7,745 nucleotides of DNA from Candidatus Parcubacteria bacterium (GTDB lineage: Bacteria > Patescibacteriota > Patescibacteriia > Patescibacteriales > UBA12075). The notes below the pieces were generated by a model. It saw nothing but the letters and a program-made list of their open reading frames with translations, was not told the origin of the DNA and did no database searches. Location: contig JAGLLI010000019.1 of NCBI GenBank assembly GCA_023140595.1, forward strand, positions 1 to 7,745, written 5' to 3'. Position 1 is the stretch's first letter, and each line of letters starts with the position of its first letter. The position numbers and the translations under genes were made by a program. Positions 5,577 to 7,745 of the stretch are shown here, in pieces.

Positions 5577-6119
5577 ATGCATATATTTAAAATAAACAAT
5601 AAAGGTTTTTCAATACTTGAAGCGTCAGTTGTGATGGGGGTGGTTAGCATCGGTCTTTTAGGGGTTTTTTCTTTGGTTTTGCAGAATATTCAAGTGCAAA
5701 AAGTAAATAAAAATATGCTGGTCGCTTCAATGCTTGCGCAAGAAGGTTTGGAGTTGGTTAGGAATATCAGGGATGACAATTGGATTGCGATCCCGGTTGT
5801 TGACTGGGACTTGGATATTGCGGGCTGGGCCAATAATGATTTCGCGATTGATTATACAATGGCTTTGATAAACGCGAATGGCATAGGAGATGTTTTGGCT
5901 AGACTTTATAAAAATAGCGTGAATAATTTTTATACGCATACCGCGGATGGAAATACGGCAACCCAATATTATCGTCTAATAATTGTAGACGGTATTGACG
6001 CAAGCAGTCCGGCTGATGGAATAACTGATTATTATAAAATAAAATCCCATATTCAATGGAATGAAAACAACGTTTTAAAAGATTATATCGCGGAAACACA
6101 TTTATATAATTGGCGATGA
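5577..6119 (+). CDS. Minor pilin, GspI/PilV type
   Basis: A 180-residue prepilin-like protein. The 10-residue leader ends INNKG and the mature part begins FSILEASVVMGVVSIGLLGV, with Glu at +5 (residue 15). The helix continues with VASMLAQEGLELVRNIRDDNW, residues 47-67; the AQEGLELVRNIRD signature is typical of PilV/GspI-like proteins. The C-terminal half looks beta-rich, with YYRLIIVDGI and YYKIKSHIQWNE strands. The start is the ATG 30 nt after the GspH-like gene; it gives a normal short leader. Its stop overlaps the next start (ATGA), indicating translational coupling. In other systems GspI-type proteins form the tip complex with GspJ and GspK. Function in this organism is inferred. Confidence 0.9.
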   Translation: MHIFKINNKGFSILEASVVMGVVSIGLLGVFSLVLQNIQVQKVNKNMLVASMLAQEGLELVRNIRDDNWIAIPVVDWDLDIAGWANNDFAIDYTMALINANGIGDVLARLYKNSVNNFYTHTADGNTATQYYRLIIVDGIDASSPADGITDYYKIKSHIQWNENNVLKDYIAETHLYNWR

Positions 6120-6691
6120 TTATTATGCTTAAAAATATCCTAAAAAATAAATCAGGCAATTCTTTGATTGAAATAATGTGCGCGATTAGTATTTTTGTGG
6201 TTTTAATCGGCTTAACATTAAGCATTTTTAAATCAACAATAGAAAGCCAAAAAAACGCGATTGCCGAGCAAAACACGCAGGAAAACATGCGATTTTTATT
6301 TGAAATAATAAGCAAAGAAATAAGAGGCGCGCAAGTTATGGAGGGTGATTGCAACGCTTTTATTGGCGTTGCATCTGATAAAAAAATTTATTATATTAAT
6401 GGCGGTGTATTGTATTTTAAAAATAAAGACAGTGAATGCGTAGTGTATTATGTTGACGGCAGTGATGATTTTATTATTGAGCGCGATAACGGCATAGGCG
6501 CTCTGCCGGTTACCCCCAATGACATTAAAGTGACAAATTTAGATTTTTTTGTTGAGGATAATGATATCGGCGTGTTGCCTGACGCGAAAATTCAGCCTCG
6601 CGTAACAATAAAAATAGAAGTTGAGGCGGTCGGCGCGTACAAACAGCATACAATAATGCAGACAACAGTTTCATCGCGGCGGTATGAGTAG
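6116..6691 (+). CDS. Minor pilin, GspJ/PilW type
   Basis: A 191-residue prepilin-like protein. The leader ends KNKSG and the mature sequence begins NSLIEIMCAISIFVVLIGLTL, with Glu at +5 (residue 19). Asn at +1 in place of Phe/Tyr is less common but tolerated in some pilins. The helix continues to NTQENMRFLFEIISKEIRGA, the pattern of GspJ/PilW proteins, and the protein ends in beta strands (RVTIKIEVEAVG, then QTTVSSRRYE). Start at 6116 overlaps the stop of the GspI-like gene by 4 nt (ATGA), supporting coupled translation. An in-frame ATG at 6125 would also give a valid, shorter leader. A GspK/PilX gene usually follows in comparable clusters, but here a 104-nt gap and a HicB-like gene follow. 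Confidence 0.88.
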   Translation: MIIMLKNILKNKSGNSLIEIMCAISIFVVLIGLTLSIFKSTIESQKNAIAEQNTQENMRFLFEIISKEIRGAQVMEGDCNAFIGVASDKKIYYINGGVLYFKNKDSECVVYYVDGSDDFIIERDNGIGALPVTPNDIKVTNLDFFVEDNDIGVLPDAKIQPRVTIKIEVEAVGAYKQHTIMQTTVSSRRYE

Positions 6692-6760
6692 TTTTTAGGA
6701 TGGTAGCGGAAAAATAATATATTTCGCTCCTTGTTATTTGTTTTTACTAATAGCATAGCA

Positions 6761-6787
6761 TTGGCTGATTATTAATTACGCTGTAAT
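6761..6787 (+). promoter_or_regulatory. Possible promoter/operator upstream of the HicB-like gene (weak)
   Basis: TGTAAT (6782-6787) matches the -10 consensus at five of six bases; TTGGCT (6761-6766) is a weak -35 with a short 15-nt spacer. The -10 overlaps an inverted repeat, attac-gct-gtaat (6775-6787), that could be an operator. Transcription would begin nearly at the start codon (6796), making the mRNA almost leaderless. The 6692-6795 gap shows no other feature. Confidence 0.22.
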
Positions 6788-6795
6788 ATGAAAAT

Positions 6796-7047
6796 ATGTT
6801 AAAAAATATTTCAAATTTTTTTTATTCCTACACTATAAATTATGAAAAAATTCCCGAAGGCGGATATCAGGTAACAGTGCCATTGCTCCCCGGCTTAATA
6901 ACTTATGGGCGTAATTTTGAAGAGGCAAAAAAAATGGCTAAGGACGCTATAAAGTGCCATCTTGAAGCTATGCAAAAAGATAAGGAGAAATTGCCAAACG
7001 AAACATCTCTTTTACAGGAAAAATTAACTATTTTGCTTACGGTTTAA
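6796..7047 (+). CDS. Short HicB-like antitoxin-family protein, no HicA seen
   Basis: An 83-residue protein of the HicB/UPF0150 family. Residues 12-66 carry the family pattern: YTINYEKIPEGGYQVTVPLL, then PGLITYGRNFEEAKKMAKDAI, forming the partial RNase-H-like fold of HicB. In classical type II systems HicB neutralises the HicA mRNA interferase and represses its own operon. Here the C-terminal part after residue 66 is only about 17 residues and shows no clear ribbon-helix-helix or HTH DNA-binding region. No HicA-like reading frame is seen in the 104 nt before it or after it, so it is a solitary copy. The next gene (RhuM-like) starts 11 nt downstream and may be co-transcribed. A toxin-antitoxin role is therefore unproven. 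Confidence 0.85.
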   Translation: MLKNISNFFYSYTINYEKIPEGGYQVTVPLLPGLITYGRNFEEAKKMAKDAIKCHLEAMQKDKEKLPNETSLLQEKLTILLTV

Positions 7048-7058
7048 TTTATAAAATA

Positions 7059-7745
7059 ATGACTAAAATTTCTTCAAATATTATTATTTATACTTCTGAA
7101 AACGGAAATATTTCTGTTGACGTTCTTTTAAAAGATAAAAATATTTGGCTTTCTCAATCTCAAATTTGTGAACTATTTAAAAAGGCAAAAGGAACGATTA
7201 GCGAACATATAAAAAATATTTTTGCGGAAAATGAGTTAGCGGAAAATTCAGTTGTTCGGAAATTCCGAACAACTGCCAGTGATGAAAAAAGTTATTTAAT
7301 GAATTACTACAATCTTGATGTGATTATTTCAATTGGATATCGAGTAAAATCACGGCAAGGAACGCAATTTCGGCAATGGGCAACCCAAAAATTAAAAGAA
7401 TATTTAGTGCAAGGATTTTCCTTAAATGAAGAAAAATTAAAATCAGGCAGATTAACAGAATATTTTGATAAACTGCAAGAAAAACTTCGAGAAATTCGTC
7501 TTTCTGAACGAATTTTTTATCAAAAAATAAAAGATATTTATACTACAAGTATTGATTATGACGCGAAAGACGACAAAACAATTGAATTTTTTAAAATTGT
7601 GCAAAATAAGCTTCTTTGGGCTGTTAGCCAAGAAACAGCAGCGGAATTAGTGCATAAAAGATCGAATTGCGCGTTTCCATATCTGGGAATGCAGTCTTTT
7701 GATAAAAAAAATGAAAAGTTTATGGGTCATACAGAATACTACCGT
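7059..7745 (+). CDS. RhuM family protein, 3' end beyond the window
   Basis: The first 229 residues of a RhuM-family (virulence RhuM) protein; the frame is still open at the window end. Typical features in order: NIIIYTSENG (8-17), IWLSQSQICELF (29-40) with TISEHIKNIF (46-55) forming a Bro/HTH-like DNA-binding-type region, SVVRKFRTTA (64-73), YYNLDVIISIGYRVKS (83-98), GTQFRQWATQKLKEYLVQGF (101-120), and a second region with YFDKLQEKLREIRLSERIFY. After KLLWAVSQETAAELVHKRSN it reads CAFPYLGMQSFD, different from the more usual KPNMGLTSW. Complete members are about 330 residues, so roughly a third is missing. RhuM genes are often found in mobile or accessory regions near restriction-modification or toxin genes; biochemical function is unclear. 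The start ATG has no Shine-Dalgarno. Confidence 0.92.
   Translation, partial: MTKISSNIIIYTSENGNISVDVLLKDKNIWLSQSQICELFKKAKGTISEHIKNIFAENELAENSVVRKFRTTASDEKSYLMNYYNLDVIISIGYRVKSRQGTQFRQWATQKLKEYLVQGFSLNEEKLKSGRLTEYFDKLQEKLREIRLSERIFYQKIKDIYTTSIDYDAKDDKTIEFFKIVQNKLLWAVSQETAAELVHKRSNCAFPYLGMQSFDKKNEKFMGHTEYYR
7249..7275. repeat. Perfect 27-nt palindrome inside the RhuM-family gene
   Basis: cagttgttcgga (7249-7260) and tccgaacaactg (7264-7275) are perfect inverted arms with a 3-nt centre (aat). The segment encodes the conserved family stretch SVVRKFRTT, so it is not an obvious insertion. Confidence 0.93.

Noticed and set aside
6117..6119. TGA recoded as glycine (Gracilibacteria/SR1 code)
   Set aside because: The TGA sits at the natural end of the GspI-like protein and overlaps the start of the next gene as ATGA; no in-frame TGA was seen inside the other genes.
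5899..6354. 151-codon minus-strand open frame across the GspI/GspJ junction
   Set aside because: It is antisense to two genes with clear prepilin signals and itself shows only low-complexity Ile/Ser-rich sequence.
6703..6745. Possible terminator hairpin (agcggaaa...tttcgct) after the GspJ-like gene
   Set aside because: Pairing needs a bulge and no T-run follows directly; too weak to call.

Overview
The window looks like chromosomal DNA from a Candidate Phyla Radiation (Patescibacteria) bacterium, most likely a Parcubacteria-type lineage. This is inferred from style and gene content. The DNA is AT-rich, the genes are tightly packed on one strand, and none of the recognised start codons has a good Shine-Dalgarno sequence. 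The first gene has the pilin sequence type common in that group. One gene carries repeated Gly-Trp/aromatic motifs (GWAW...VGWVSF), also typical of CPR surface proteins. TGA is used as a stop at 6117-6119, so the Gracilibacteria/SR1 code is unlikely.

Layout, all genes on the + strand. Positions 1-430 hold the 3' part of a type IV pilin gene, closed by a strong intrinsic terminator (453-481). An extended -10 promoter (513-540) precedes a pair of membrane-anchored surface proteins: one with a phage tail-fibre-like motif (569-1255) and one small beta-rich protein (1273-1827). A second terminator (1849-1879) overlaps a second extended -10 promoter (1868-1897). That promoter precedes a pilin-like protein without a prepilin cleavage site (1924-2379), the prepilin peptidase PilD (2382-3200) and a large Cys-rich secreted or anchored GW-repeat protein (3264-4835). 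A 23-bp perfect palindrome (4868-4916) separates this from a run of three minor pilins of GspH/FimT, GspI/PilV and GspJ/PilW type (4929-6691), the last two overlapping by 4 nt. After a 104-nt gap come a short HicB-like protein (6796-7047) and the 5' two-thirds of a RhuM-family gene (7059 to the window end). These two look like accessory genes next to the pilus locus.

Working model: PilD removes the leader peptides of the major pilin and of the three minor pilins. The minor pilins probably form the initiating tip complex of a type IV pilus or competence pseudopilus. The tail-fibre-like protein, the GW-repeat protein and the atypical pilin are candidates for surface or tip accessory factors, perhaps in adhesion. 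No ATPase (PilB/PilT), PilC or PilM-N-O gene lies in this window, and no GspK/PilX-type gene follows the GspJ-like gene.

The most unusual DNA-level features are a block of 7-nt-period AT-rich repeats read in frame inside pilD, a REP/MITE-like palindrome beside the start of the minor pilin operon, a near-identical 36-nt duplication inside the GW-repeat gene, and a perfect 27-nt palindrome inside the rhuM-like coding sequence. No rRNA, tRNA or CRISPR array was seen. No stretch longer than 300 bases lacks a gene.
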